From positions 74,960 to 138,959 of the forward strand of contig CAMCPM010000004.1 in NCBI GenBank assembly GCA_945876755.1: a stretch of DNA of 64,000 nucleotides. Direction: 5' to 3'. Under the pieces are notes generated by a model. The model did not search any database, was not told the DNA's origin, and was given only the letters and a program-made list of their open reading frames with translations. Below are positions 38,011 through 47,065 of this stretch, one piece after another (within the stretch, counting starts at the first letter, position 1; each line of letters begins with the position of its first letter). This DNA comes from an uncultured Clostridia bacterium. Its GTDB lineage: Bacteria > Bacillota > Clostridia > Oscillospirales > Ruminococcaceae. Made by a program: the position numbers and the translations under genes.

Positions 38011-38577
38011 ATGTACAAAATGACTCATTGGCATATGCAGACCGCTGCTGTTGACCGTTCGGAGATAATCAACAACTATATAAAATCTACCGAGGACACC
38101 CTTACCGCTTACCTTATCAAGACTATTGAGGATATTGCTTTCCAGACCAATATCCTTGCTCTTAACGCAGCAGTTGAAGCAGCAAGAGCAGGTGAAGCGG
38201 GCAAGGGATTTGCAGTTGTTGCAGACGAAGTACGAAACCTTGCAGCCAAGTCTGCGGAGGCTGTAAGCGACACTACAAGGCTTATTGACAGCTCCATTGA
38301 GGCTGTCAACAGCGGCTCGGCAATCACCATTCAGACTGCCGAAGCGCTGAGAATACTTGGCGAACACACCGAGGCATTGAAGCAGATCGTTAATAACATT
38401 ACCGAATCGGGCAGCAGACAGGCAGATATGGTAATAAAGATAACCGAGGACATAACCCGCATTTCGGGCGTTGTTCAGTCAAACTCGGCAACAGCCGAGG
38501 AGAGTGCAGCCGCATCCGAGGAGCTTTCGGGACAGGCAGGTATGCTCAGAGAGCTTATCGGAAAATTTGAACTTTGA
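38011..38577 (+). pseudogene. Chemoreceptor with sensor, TM and HAMP deleted in frame
   Basis: The open frame begins (ATG codons at 38011, 38020, 38035; the frame is open back to TTG 37861) with a piece of a receptor sensor, [21 protein letters not shown], written in part, then at about 38113 passes directly into the signalling tip, [12 protein letters not shown], and continues intact to the usual end [16 protein letters not shown]. Everything between, including sensor body, second TM helix, HAMP and first methylation helix, is absent, as is TM1. Intact receptors with such a sensor have 550-700 residues. No good ribosome binding site precedes any start. It is probably an internal deletion remnant; a soluble mini-receptor is a remote alternative. 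Confidence 0.75.
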
Positions 38578-38624
38578 TAAATAAAGTTAGCCTTTTAAAC
38601 AGCAATTTATTTATGATATAACAA

Positions 38625-38668
38625 TAAAAGCCTGGGAAGAAATATATTATCTTCTCAGGCTTTATATA
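38625..38668. terminator. Terminator between MCP remnant and deacetylase
   Basis: Stem AAAGCCTGGGAAGA with TCTTCTCAGGCTTT, AT-rich on both sides; between convergent genes. Confidence 0.8.
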
Positions 38669-38696
38669 TTTATGGCGTTAAAGTATATCCTTATTT

Positions 38697-39464
38697 TTAC
38701 TGAACAACAGTATATAAATTTGAATCATCACCGCTGATCTCTATTCCTTTTGTTTCAAACAATTCTGCTACGGTGACAAACTGATATCCCTCATCTATGA
38801 GCGAAGGGATTATCGTGTCAAGGGCTTCTACGGTCTGAGAGTTTCCGGCAGAATCGTGAAGAAGAATTATTGTTCCGTCAGTTACCTGATTCAGAGTGTT
38901 ATCTATCCGCTGCTGAACAGTTACCTTTGTATCCCAGTCGTTACATCCTGCACCGCAAATAAACGGCATATCGATCGCTTCATACATATCACTGTTTACT
39001 GCAATAAACGGCGGACGGAAAAATTTTGTCGGTTCTCCTGTTATCTCTTTCACCTTGTCAGAAACATAGTTTACTTCGGCACTTATCTCTTCCTGAGTCA
39101 TTTGATTCATGTATGAATGCGTTTTTGAATGATTGTCAATCTCACAGCCCATGTCATATGCACGATTTACTACATCTGCCGAAGCAGGCGTTATATTGTT
39201 TCCAACCAGAAAAAACGACGCAGGGACCTGATATTTTTCCAGTATATCAAGAACCTGAACAGTAGTTGTGATGTTCGGACCGTCATCAAATGTAAGTGCA
39301 ACCAGCGGCTTGCTCGGGTCGATTTCATAAGTGATTGCAGTTACCGTACTTTCAGTTTCGGTCTGTGCTGCGGTCGAGACATTTTCTTCGTCCGGATTAG
39401 CCGAAGTACACGCAGTCATCATTAAAATAACGGATGTAATAATCGGCATAATTGTTTTTCTCAT
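38697..39464 (-). CDS. Polysaccharide deacetylase (CE4) lipoprotein
   Basis: 255 residues. Lipobox Cys19 (MTACTS), a short Thr-rich linker, then a NodB/CE4 domain: catalytic TFDDGP (58-63), metal-binding NHSKTH (His112, His116), FFRPPF (~148-153) and LLHDS (~202-206). It would remove acetyl groups from peptidoglycan or from xylan at the cell surface; the residues do not decide between them. GGGAA precedes the ATG and a consensus promoter lies about 55 nt upstream. Single gene. Confidence 0.9.
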   Translation of the reverse strand: MRKTIMPIITSVILMMTACTSANPDEENVSTAAQTETESTVTAITYEIDPSKPLVALTFDDGPNITTTVQVLDILEKYQVPASFFLVGNNITPASADVVNRAYDMGCEIDNHSKTHSYMNQMTQEEISAEVNYVSDKVKEITGEPTKFFRPPFIAVNSDMYEAIDMPFICGAGCNDWDTKVTVQQRIDNTLNQVTDGTIILLHDSAGNSQTVEALDTIIPSLIDEGYQFVTVAELFETKGIEISGDDSNLYTVVQ

Positions 39465-39518
39465 TTTATAGTCGTTCCCTTCTTGATAAGCTTACAAATC
39501 AATTACCTGTCGGTTGTT

Positions 39519-39547
39519 ATTTTAGCAATAATTCTGATATTTGTCAA
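39519..39547 (-). promoter_or_regulatory. Sigma-A promoter of the deacetylase gene
   Basis: TTGACA, 17 nt, TAAAAT on the minus strand. The remaining ~185 nt up to the P-ATPase stop show nothing I can name. Confidence 0.8.
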
Positions 39548-39732
39548 GGGCAAATTTCAACTTTTAGGCAGGTCGTCTGTATCTTTCATGATAGGATCGA
39601 TTTCCGCAAAAGGCGGACAAGCGTACAATGACTATAAATAGAAAAGAGTGTTTCGGAACAAATTAGAAAAAGTCAGTTTGCAGCATCACATAAGTTCAAA
39701 AGACTTCTTTTTTTACTTTTATATAATTAATT

Positions 39733-42387
39733 TTATTTCAGTACGCATTGCAGAAGCGGAGCAAATACAGCAAATCCGAACGCTGTTAGAAGTTGCTTTC
39801 CGGTCAGAGAAACTGTGCCGAAAATTACCTGAAGCCACGGCAGATAAATTGCCGCAAAAATTACAGCAATTGAAAACAGAACTGCTAAAATCAGCTTTTT
39901 GTTGTTCATGTACGGCACAGTGAAAATGTTTTTCTTTTCCGATTTACATTCAAAAACGTGGCATAGCTGCGACATGACAAGAGTGAACAGCGCCGCTGTC
40001 CGAGCCGCAGCAACGCTTCCCGTGAGAAATTTTAACGCCGCAAAGCTGCCAAGTGTGCAAAGTCCGATAAGTATTCCGCGGAAGATAATTTTCTGCATAA
40101 GACCGTCCGAGAAAAAGCTTTCATCGGCTTTTCTGGGCGGCTTTTTCATATTTTCACGCTCGGGAGGTTCAACTCCCAGCGCAACCGCAGGCAGACCGTC
40201 CGTAACAAGATTTACAAGAAGTATCTGCGTAGGCAGCAAAACCATTGGCATACCCATGATTATTCCCAGAAACATTGTCAGCACTTCACCGATATTACAG
40301 CTTAAAAGGTATCTGACAAACTTGCGTATATTGGCGTAAATACCACGTCCCTGCTCAACAGCACCTACAAGCGTGGCAAAATTGTCGTCCAACAGAACAA
40401 CGTCAGCTGCCTGCTTGGTAACGTCCGTGCCGGTAATTCCCATCGCAACGCCGATGCTTGCTTCCTTTACCGCAGGAGCGTCATTTACACCATCACCCGT
40501 CATAGTGACTATCTCTCCCTTGCGTTTGAACGCACGGACTATCCTCAACTTGTCAGCAGGACTTACCCTTGCGAAAACAGCGGTACGTCCGATAACGTCC
40601 TCAAGCTCGCTGTCGGACATTTTTTCAAGCTCCGCGCCTGTGAAAACAAGGTCCCCCTCATGCATAATACCTGCCTGCTTTGCCACTGCGGCGGCAGTAT
40701 TTTTGTGGTCGCCGGTAATCATAACGGTGCGTATATGCGCACTTCTGCACAGCTTGACCGCCTGCTTCGCTTCCGCACGGGGAGGGTCCAGCATACCCTC
40801 AAGACCAAGAAAGGTCATGCCGCTTTCCATATCGGAACTGCCGTTCAGGTCTTTTTTACAGAGCGCAAGCACACGCAGCGCTTGAGAGGTCATACGGTCG
40901 TTGGCGGCAAGTATCTCACGCTTTCTCGCCGCAGTAAGAGGAACGGTATCGCCGTCTGCAAGCATAAAAGCACATCTGCTAAGGATGACGTCCACAGAGC
41001 CTTTAGTGTAAGCGGTTTTTCCGCTGCCCTCACGGTATATGACCGTCATACAGCGGCTTTCGCTGTCGAAGGGGATCTCGTCAAGCTTTTCTCTGCTGTG
41101 GGAAAGCTTTTCGGCGGTAATTCCGCATTTTGCCGCCGCTACAAGCAAAGCCGCTTCTGTCGGGTCGCCTGTAACGCTCCACTCGCCCGATGAGGAAAGC
41201 TTTCCTCTTTCTCGGGTGGAAATATCCTTTTTTGCGGAGATAGCCGCGCTTGTGCAGAGCGTTCCGCAAATCAGTGTTTCACGCAGAGCCGTTTCAACCG
41301 CAGGATTGATTCTTGCACCGTTGCAGGTAACTTCACCTGCAATGCGGTATCCGCTTCCCGAAAAGTCATACTCACGTTTTCCGCAGTAAGCCTTTGTAAC
41401 AGTCATTTTGTTTTCGGTAACAGTACCCGTTTTATCGGTACAAATAACCGAAGCGCAGCCGAGAGTCTCAACCGAATGAAGTTTGTGTACAAGAGCGTTT
41501 TTCTTCAGCATACGTCCTACCGCAAGAGCAAGAGCGATGGTAACGGTCGCAGGAAGTCCTTCGGGAATTGCCGCTATCGCAATGGTAATGCCCGTCATAA
41601 GCATATCGAAAACAGGCTCTCCACGGAGTATTCCTGCACCCGTCACAACAACGCATACCACAAGACAGATGATTGCAATGATTTTTCCCAGCTCGGCAAG
41701 ACGCTTCTGCAAAGGGGTAAGCTCCTCGTCAATTTCGGTAAGCATACCTGAAATTTTGCCCATCTGAGCGTTTATTCCCGTGGCAATGACTTTCGCCTCT
41801 GCCGCACCCTTGGTAATGACAGTTCCGCTGTAAAGTATGTTGGATTTGCCGATAGAGTTGTCCTCGTCAGCGGTATTCCCGACAGCTTTTGAAACTGCGG
41901 CGGATTCTCCCGTAAGAATACTTTCCTCTGCAAGTACGCCCTTGGCTTCAAGTATGACAGCGTCGGCAGGGACTTTATCGCCTGCTTCAAGCCTTATGAT
42001 ATCTCCGCAGACCAGTTCTGCCGCAGGGATATTTTGAAGCGCTCCGTCACGGTAGCATTTCGCCGATGGCGCAGTCATGCTTTTCAGAGCGATAAGAGTT
42101 TTTTCTGTTTTGTACTCCTGAGCAAAGCCCAGAACGGCGTTAAGCAGAACTATAATAATTATTGTTACGGCGTCGTAAATTTCTCCCAGAAAGAACGAGA
42201 CTACAGTCGCCGCAAGCAGTATCATGATCATAACGTCACGGAACTGTCCGAGGAAAATTTTCAGAGGCCGTGCCTTTTTCTCCTTTGCAAGAGTGTTAAG
42301 ACCATCCCTTTTCAGACGCTCCGCCGCTTCCGCAGATGAAAGCCCCCTGCCTGTGGAAACATACGGCTTATCCAGTATTTCAAGCAT
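39733..42387 (-). CDS. Calcium-type P2 ATPase
   Basis: 884 residues with the SERCA/PMCA layout: N-terminal cytosolic segment, ten TM helices, actuator loop ILTGESAAV, TM4 IPEGLP, phosphorylation site CTDKTGTVTENK, nucleotide domain and MTGDGVNDAPA. TM5 has NIGEV and TM6 has NLVTDGLPA, the residues that bind Ca2+ in SERCA, so Ca2+ export (or Mn2+) is the best guess. GGAGG precedes the ATG. It follows a LysR gene by 112 nt on the same strand; no clear functional link. Confidence 0.9.
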   Translation of the reverse strand: MLEILDKPYVSTGRGLSSAEAAERLKRDGLNTLAKEKKARPLKIFLGQFRDVMIMILLAATVVSFFLGEIYDAVTIIIIVLLNAVLGFAQEYKTEKTLIALKSMTAPSAKCYRDGALQNIPAAELVCGDIIRLEAGDKVPADAVILEAKGVLAEESILTGESAAVSKAVGNTADEDNSIGKSNILYSGTVITKGAAEAKVIATGINAQMGKISGMLTEIDEELTPLQKRLAELGKIIAIICLVVCVVVTGAGILRGEPVFDMLMTGITIAIAAIPEGLPATVTIALALAVGRMLKKNALVHKLHSVETLGCASVICTDKTGTVTENKMTVTKAYCGKREYDFSGSGYRIAGEVTCNGARINPAVETALRETLICGTLCTSAAISAKKDISTRERGKLSSSGEWSVTGDPTEAALLVAAAKCGITAEKLSHSREKLDEIPFDSESRCMTVIYREGSGKTAYTKGSVDVILSRCAFMLADGDTVPLTAARKREILAANDRMTSQALRVLALCKKDLNGSSDMESGMTFLGLEGMLDPPRAEAKQAVKLCRSAHIRTVMITGDHKNTAAAVAKQAGIMHEGDLVFTGAELEKMSDSELEDVIGRTAVFARVSPADKLRIVRAFKRKGEIVTMTGDGVNDAPAVKEASIGVAMGITGTDVTKQAADVVLLDDNFATLVGAVEQGRGIYANIRKFVRYLLSCNIGEVLTMFLGIIMGMPMVLLPTQILLVNLVTDGLPAVALGVEPPERENMKKPPRKADESFFSDGLMQKIIFRGILIGLCTLGSFAALKFLTGSVAAARTAALFTLVMSQLCHVFECKSEKKNIFTVPYMNNKKLILAVLFSIAVIFAAIYLPWLQVIFGTVSLTGKQLLTAFGFAVFAPLLQCVLK

Positions 42388-42499
42388 TATAAGTCCTCCT
42401 TGTCCGATTTGCGTGTAGTATTAAAATATTATTCGGACAAGAGATGGAATATTCCGAAATCTTATATATGCCTTAAATAATGTTTGCAGGCAGTATAAA

Positions 42500-43426
42500 T
42501 TATACAGTTACTTTTTCAAGATATTTCTTTACCTCGCCTATGTAGTTATCGGCAATATCGCTGAGACGGTTGTATTTTTTAGAAATATAGCCTATTTCCA
42601 TAATGACATTGCGGTTCTTTTCATCTTCCGAGAAAGGTACGGCAATATAATCCGAACCGTTCAGTTCCTCGCATATAATTCCCGAACACAGAGTATAACC
42701 GTTAAGACCGACCATAAGATTAAGCTGTGTGGCGCGGTCGTTGCTGGTAATTATTCTGGGGTAATCATTTTCGCTGAGTATCTCCTCCGCAAGAAAAACC
42801 GAGCTTCCGCTGCCCTGCTCAAAGGAAAGACGGGGATAATCTCTAAGCTGTTCAAGTGATATGGATCTTTCATTGGCGAGAGGATGTCCTTTCCAAAGAT
42901 AAACATAAGCACGGCAGTTTATCAGCGGATAGAATTCAAGCTCGTTTTCTTTCAAAAGCTTGTCAATAATTTTTCTGTTGTAATCGCATTTGTAAAGTAT
43001 CCCTATCTCACTTTTCATGCTGCCAACATCGGAAATTACCTCCAGGGTCTTTGTTTCTCTTATTGCAAATTCAAAGTTGAGCGTATCGTATTTTTTCACC
43101 GTTTCTACGAACGCCTTTACGGCAAATGAGTAGTGCTGAGTGGAAACGCCGAATTTCCGTTTAAGATTTCCCGAAGTGCTGTATTTGTCCGTCAGAAGTT
43201 CATACTGCTGATAAACCTGCCTTGCACGGGTAAGAAAATCAACTCCCTCGTTTGTAGGTATGACTCCTTTGCTTGTACGCAGAAAAATTGTTATGCCGAT
43301 CTCCTTTTCAAGCTCCTTTATTGCACTTGTAAGCGACGGCTGTGAAACGAAAAGCATCTCTGCCGACTTGTTCATAGAACCTGTATCTGCAATTGTAACG
43401 GCATATTTTATTTGCTGTAGCGTCAT
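42500..43426 (-). CDS. LysR family regulator (CysB-like), divergent from the metNIQ operon
   Basis: 308 residues, N-terminal LysR helix-turn-helix (TGSMNKSAEMLFVSQPSLTSAIKELE in pieces) and a two-lobed effector domain. AAGGGGG precedes the ATG. It is divergent from the SGNH-metN-metI-metQ operon; the 171-nt gap contains a perfect T-N11-A type palindrome at 43485-43503. CysB/CmbR-type regulators of methionine and cysteine uptake are the closest functional analogues, so control of metNIQ is likely. Confidence 0.9.
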   Translation of the reverse strand: MTLQQIKYAVTIADTGSMNKSAEMLFVSQPSLTSAIKELEKEIGITIFLRTSKGVIPTNEGVDFLTRARQVYQQYELLTDKYSTSGNLKRKFGVSTQHYSFAVKAFVETVKKYDTLNFEFAIRETKTLEVISDVGSMKSEIGILYKCDYNRKIIDKLLKENELEFYPLINCRAYVYLWKGHPLANERSISLEQLRDYPRLSFEQGSGSSVFLAEEILSENDYPRIITSNDRATQLNLMVGLNGYTLCSGIICEELNGSDYIAVPFSEDEKNRNVIMEIGYISKKYNRLSDIADNYIGEVKKYLEKVTV

Positions 43427-43484
43427 ATCAGTTTCCCCCTTTTTACAATATTATAGACTTTTTCCACCTTGGTGTCAATAAGTG

Positions 43485-43503
43485 TTATAGATTTAATCTA
43501 TAA
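43485..43503. promoter_or_regulatory. Putative LysR operator
   Basis: TTATAGATT, T, AATCTATAA: a perfect 9-bp inverted repeat with one central base, containing the AT-N11-AT LysR box, between the LysR gene and the metNIQ operon. Confidence 0.6.
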
Positions 43504-43597
43504 CTATATATAGAAAATATGGATTTCACTTATATGAAAATATGTGATATACTACAAACATAGAAACAAGAACAAATAAAAAACAAGGAGGGAGAAC

Positions 43598-44224
43598 ATG
43601 AAAAATCTGTTATGCTTCGGTGATTCAAACACATACGGTTATGATCCGGAAAACAAATCACGATATGATTTTGATGAACGCTGGACCGGTATCCTGAGCC
43701 GTGAGCTTTTGGCTCTCGGAATACACGTTGACGAGGAAGGCTTATGCGGCAGGACTACCGATTTTGAGGATACATATCGTTCAGGCAGAAAAGGCAGCGA
43801 CGTTCTTCCTCTTCTGCTGGAAAGTCACACTCCCGAGGTTGTGATAATAATGCTCGGTACCAATGACTGCAAAAGCTGCTATAACAATACGCCGCTGACA
43901 ATTGCGGACGGAGTTAAAAAGCTTGTGGGTCAGGTAAGAGAATACAGCAGCCGTATAAAGATACTGCTGATATCGCCGATACATCTTGCCGATGGCGTAG
44001 GTGAGGAAGACTATGACAACGAGTTTGACGAAAGCTCGGTAAGGCTTTCAAGGGAGCTGAAATCAGCATATTATGCAGTAGCACAAAAAACAGGCTGTGA
44101 ATTTCTTGCCGCTTCGGATTATGCTTTGCCCTCTGCCGCAGACCGCGAGCATCTCGATAAAAAAGGTCACGAATTGCTTGCAAGAGCAATATACAACAAA
44201 CTGACAAAGGCGGTGTGCGTATGA
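43598..44224 (+). CDS. SGNH/GDSL hydrolase, first gene of the met operon
   Basis: 208 residues, cytoplasmic. Block I GDSNTYG with the nucleophile Ser10, block III GTND, and block V D-x-x-H in ADREHLDKKGH. It is an esterase/lipase-type SGNH enzyme, probably an O-acyl esterase; substrate is not known. AAGGAGGG precedes the ATG. Its stop overlaps the metN start (ATGA), so it is translationally coupled to a methionine importer. An O-acetyl-serine or O-acetyl-homoserine esterase is a speculative possibility from the context. Confidence 0.85.
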   Translation: MKNLLCFGDSNTYGYDPENKSRYDFDERWTGILSRELLALGIHVDEEGLCGRTTDFEDTYRSGRKGSDVLPLLLESHTPEVVIIMLGTNDCKSCYNNTPLTIADGVKKLVGQVREYSSRIKILLISPIHLADGVGEEDYDNEFDESSVRLSRELKSAYYAVAQKTGCEFLAASDYALPSAADREHLDKKGHELLARAIYNKLTKAVCV

Positions 44225-45213
44225 TAAAAATAGAAAATCTCAGCAAAACCTTCCGCACCGCTTCGGGCGATTTCACAGCGCTTTCCGATGTAAATCTTAC
44301 AATAAACGATGGCGAGATATTTGGAATAATCGGTCTGTCGGGAGCAGGAAAAAGTACGCTGGTGAGGTGTATAAATTATCTTGAAATTCCCACAAGCGGC
44401 AGCGTAACGATCGACGGAGACGAACTTGGGAAGCTTTCAAAAAAAGCGCTGCTGAAAAAGCGTCAGAATATCGGAATGATATTTCAAAGCTTTAATCTTC
44501 TGGAACAGAGAAATGTACTGAAAAACGTGTGCTTTCCTTTGGAAATCGCAAGGGTGCCGAAAAGTACGGCAATTAAAAGGGCAAGAGAACTTCTGGAGCT
44601 GGTAGGGCTTTCGGATAAGGAAAAATCCTATCCGTCACAGCTTTCAGGCGGACAGAAACAGCGTGTTGCAATAGCAAGAGCGCTTGCTGCTGAAACAAAA
44701 TATCTCCTTTGCGATGAAGCTACAAGCGCCCTTGACCCTGACACGACCGGTTCGATCCTTGAACTTATGAAGAAAATCAACCGCGAACTGGGAGTTACGA
44801 TAATCGTTATAACCCACGAAATGAGAGTAATTGAAAGCATATGCGACAGGGCTGCGGTTCTCGACGGCGGAACTGTTGCAGAGGTACGGACGGTCAAAGA
44901 GCTGTTTGCTTCGCCGAAATCGGACATTGCCAGAAAGCTTATCCTGCCGTCGGTAAATACCGCAGACGAGGTAAAGGACGGCAAGCGTATCCGGATAGTA
45001 TTCGATGGCGAAAGCTCATTTAAGCCTGTTATTGCAAATCTAATTCTCACCTGCCGCACTCCGCTGAACATACTCAAAGCCGAAACGGAGGACATAGGCG
45101 GAACGGCTCACGGACAGATCATAATTCAGCTTCCCGATGATCCGGAGGCGGCTGAACGGGTGATAAATTATCTTGATGAAAACAAGATACAATACAGCGA
45201 AACATCAACCTGA
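44221..45213 (+). CDS. metN: Methionine ABC transporter ATP-binding protein
   Basis: 330 residues. Walker A GLSGAGKST, signature LSGGQKQR, Walker B YLLCDEATSALD, His in VITHEM, then a C-terminal NIL regulatory domain (~250-325), the site where cytosolic methionine binds and inhibits transport in MetNI. The ATG at 44221 overlaps the SGNH stop; the GTG two codons upstream is the alternative. Partner of MetI and MetQ encoded downstream. Confidence 0.95.
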   Translation: MIKIENLSKTFRTASGDFTALSDVNLTINDGEIFGIIGLSGAGKSTLVRCINYLEIPTSGSVTIDGDELGKLSKKALLKKRQNIGMIFQSFNLLEQRNVLKNVCFPLEIARVPKSTAIKRARELLELVGLSDKEKSYPSQLSGGQKQRVAIARALAAETKYLLCDEATSALDPDTTGSILELMKKINRELGVTIIVITHEMRVIESICDRAAVLDGGTVAEVRTVKELFASPKSDIARKLILPSVNTADEVKDGKRIRIVFDGESSFKPVIANLILTCRTPLNILKAETEDIGGTAHGQIIIQLPDDPEAAERVINYLDENKIQYSETST

Positions 45214-45242
45214 AATAAAACAACGGAAAGGAGTGGTCAGAA

Positions 45243-45917
45243 ATGTCCGAGCTTCTCGTAAAACTCTGGGAAACAGGTACTATACAAAAGGGAATATGGG
45301 AAACGGTCTATATGACCTTTATCTCCGCATTTTTCTCTTATTTAATAGGACTTCCGCTGGGAATACTGCTCAGCGTTACCGCCAAGGACGGCATACGCCC
45401 TATCCCGTGGCTATACCGAATAATCAGCATTGCCGTTAATATTTTCAGAAGCATACCGTTTGTAATACTCATGGTAGCAATGCTTCCCGTGGCAAAGCTT
45501 ATTACAGGCACAAGCCTTGGCAACAAAGCAATGATAGTAACTCTGGTTATTGCAGCTGCGCCTTATGTGGCAAGAATGGCGGAGTCCTCCTTCAAGGAAG
45601 TTGGCGGCGGAGTTATTGAAGCGGCAAAATCAATGGGCGCTTCGGACTTGCGTATAATATGCCGTGTGCTTGTCCCCGAAGCAAAACCGTCGCTTATTGT
45701 CGGCAGCGTTATATCGCTGGTAACAATTCTCGGCTACTCTGCAATGGCAGGAACTATCGGCGGCGGAGGTCTTGGCATGATAGCCGTAAGCTACGGATAT
45801 CAAAGATTCAACGATGATATTATCTGGGTGTGCGTTCTGCTTACCATAGTGATCGTTCAGATAATTCAGGAAACAGGAATGCTTATCGCGCGAAAAACAG
45901 ACAAGCGCGTAAGATAA
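45243..45917 (+). CDS. metI: Methionine ABC transporter permease
   Basis: 224 residues with five TM helices and the EAA loop (VGGGVIEAAKSMGASDLRII in part), as in MetI. AAAGGAG precedes the ATG. Stop codon overlaps the ribosome binding site of the leader-peptide ORF that follows. Confidence 0.95.
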   Translation: MSELLVKLWETGTIQKGIWETVYMTFISAFFSYLIGLPLGILLSVTAKDGIRPIPWLYRIISIAVNIFRSIPFVILMVAMLPVAKLITGTSLGNKAMIVTLVIAAAPYVARMAESSFKEVGGGVIEAAKSMGASDLRIICRVLVPEAKPSLIVGSVISLVTILGYSAMAGTIGGGGLGMIAVSYGYQRFNDDIIWVCVLLTIVIVQIIQETGMLIARKTDKRVR

Positions 45918-45932
45918 AGGAGATAAAGAAAT

Positions 45933-45998
45933 ATGAAAAATCTTTTTGAAAAGCTCGTCAGAGCAAACTACCGCTTCGGGCGAATGCGGCGATGTTGA
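45933..45998 (+). CDS. 21-residue Cys-terminated leader peptide before metQ
   Basis: Tiny ORF starting MKNLF, core EKLVRANYRFGR, ending MRRC then TGA. It has a good ribosome binding site (AAAGGAG, 10 nt from the ATG, overlapping the metI stop). The core is nearly identical to that of a second tiny ORF at 49877-49933, and both lie exactly 49 nt before the ATG of a lipoprotein gene. Two copies sharing 11 of 12 core residues with proper start signals are strong evidence that the peptide is translated and selected. The last sense codon is Cys TGT. A cysteine-sensing role is inferred from this and from the flanking sulfur genes. I know of analogous Cys-rich leader peptides before sulfur genes in Actinobacteria, but do not recognise this family. 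Confidence 0.7.
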   Translation: MKNLFEKLVRANYRFGRMRRC

Positions 45999-46047
45999 CG
46001 ACGTACATTACAAAAATTTATTTGAAATATGAAAGGAATTATTAATT

Positions 46048-46977
46048 ATGAAAAAGCTTAAAAGAACATTCGCATTTTTATTCACACTCGCACTTGCAGC
46101 AGCAGTAACAGGCTGCTCGTCAGGCAGCGGAGAAACATCTCAGGCTCAGACTTCGGCAGAAAGCAAAACAGAAGCCGCTGATACAGAAAGCAAGTCTGCG
46201 GAATCTGCAGCAGATACTGAGCAGGTGAGCGCCGAGCTTGAAAAGCTTGTTGTGGGAGCGACTTCCACGCCTCACGGAGAAATTCTCGAACAGATAAAAG
46301 ATGACCTTGCAGCACAGGGCTACGACCTTGAAATAGTTATTTTTGACGATTATGTACTTCCCAACACTTCGCTTCAGGAAGGCTCTTTGGACGCAAACTA
46401 TTTCCAGCATACACCTTATCTGAACAGCTTCAACGAATCAAACGGAACGGATATTGTTTCCGCCGCTTCTATCCATTATGAGCCTTTCGGACTTTACGGC
46501 AACGGTGTAAGCTCACTGGCAGATGTAACAGAAGGAGCAACGATAATCATTCCTGCCGATGACAGCAACGAAACAAGAGCGCTGCTTCTGCTGGAGCAGG
46601 AGGGACTTATCACTCTTCCCGAGGGCGCAAATGCCGTTGACGGCGTAACAACTCTCGACATTGTTGACAGCAAGGAATATAATATCATAACCGTTCAGGC
46701 AGATACGGTTGCAGCGCAGTTCAACAACAGCGACAGCGGCTCTATTGCAGTAATCAACGGAAACTATGCTCTTGCAGCAGGGCTTAATATTTCAAATGCA
46801 CTTGCAGTTGAGGACGCATCCGGAAGTGCTGCTCAGACCTATGCAAACATTATAGCTGTAAGAAACGGCGACGAAAACAGCGCAAAGACAACAGCTCTTG
46901 TAAACGCACTGAAAACCGACAAAGTAAAGAAATACATAGAGGAAACATATAACGGTGCAGTAGTTGCAATATTCTGA
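46048..46977 (+). CDS. metQ: Methionine-binding lipoprotein
   Basis: 309 residues. Lipobox Cys23 (VTGCSSG), a Ser/Glu-rich linker to ~65, then a NlpA/MetQ binding domain (LVVGATSTPHGEILEQ, FDDYVLPNTSLQEGSLDANYFQHTPYL in pieces). It delivers L-methionine to MetNI. AAAGGAA precedes the ATG. It lies 130 nt after metI, the gap being filled by the leader peptide and a 49-nt spacer. Confidence 0.95.
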   Translation: MKKLKRTFAFLFTLALAAAVTGCSSGSGETSQAQTSAESKTEAADTESKSAESAADTEQVSAELEKLVVGATSTPHGEILEQIKDDLAAQGYDLEIVIFDDYVLPNTSLQEGSLDANYFQHTPYLNSFNESNGTDIVSAASIHYEPFGLYGNGVSSLADVTEGATIIIPADDSNETRALLLLEQEGLITLPEGANAVDGVTTLDIVDSKEYNIITVQADTVAAQFNNSDSGSIAVINGNYALAAGLNISNALAVEDASGSAAQTYANIIAVRNGDENSAKTTALVNALKTDKVKKYIEETYNGAVVAIF

Positions 46978-47005
46978 TACCCGCACGGTTTCTCCTTAAA
47001 AAATA

Positions 47006-47043
47006 CTGACCCTGCCGTATATCAGTGCAGGGTCAGCGTTTTA
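47006..47043 (+). terminator. Terminator of the metNIQ operon
   Basis: CTGACCCTGC / GCAGGGTCAG, 11-nt loop, then CGTTTTATC. Confidence 0.8.
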
Positions 47044-47065
47044 TCATTACGGAAGGATACTTGCT

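Noticed and set aside
43430..43597. SAM riboswitch (S-box) before the metNIQ operon
   Set aside because: The gap has a LysR-type palindrome but none of the conserved S-box helices, and no terminator.
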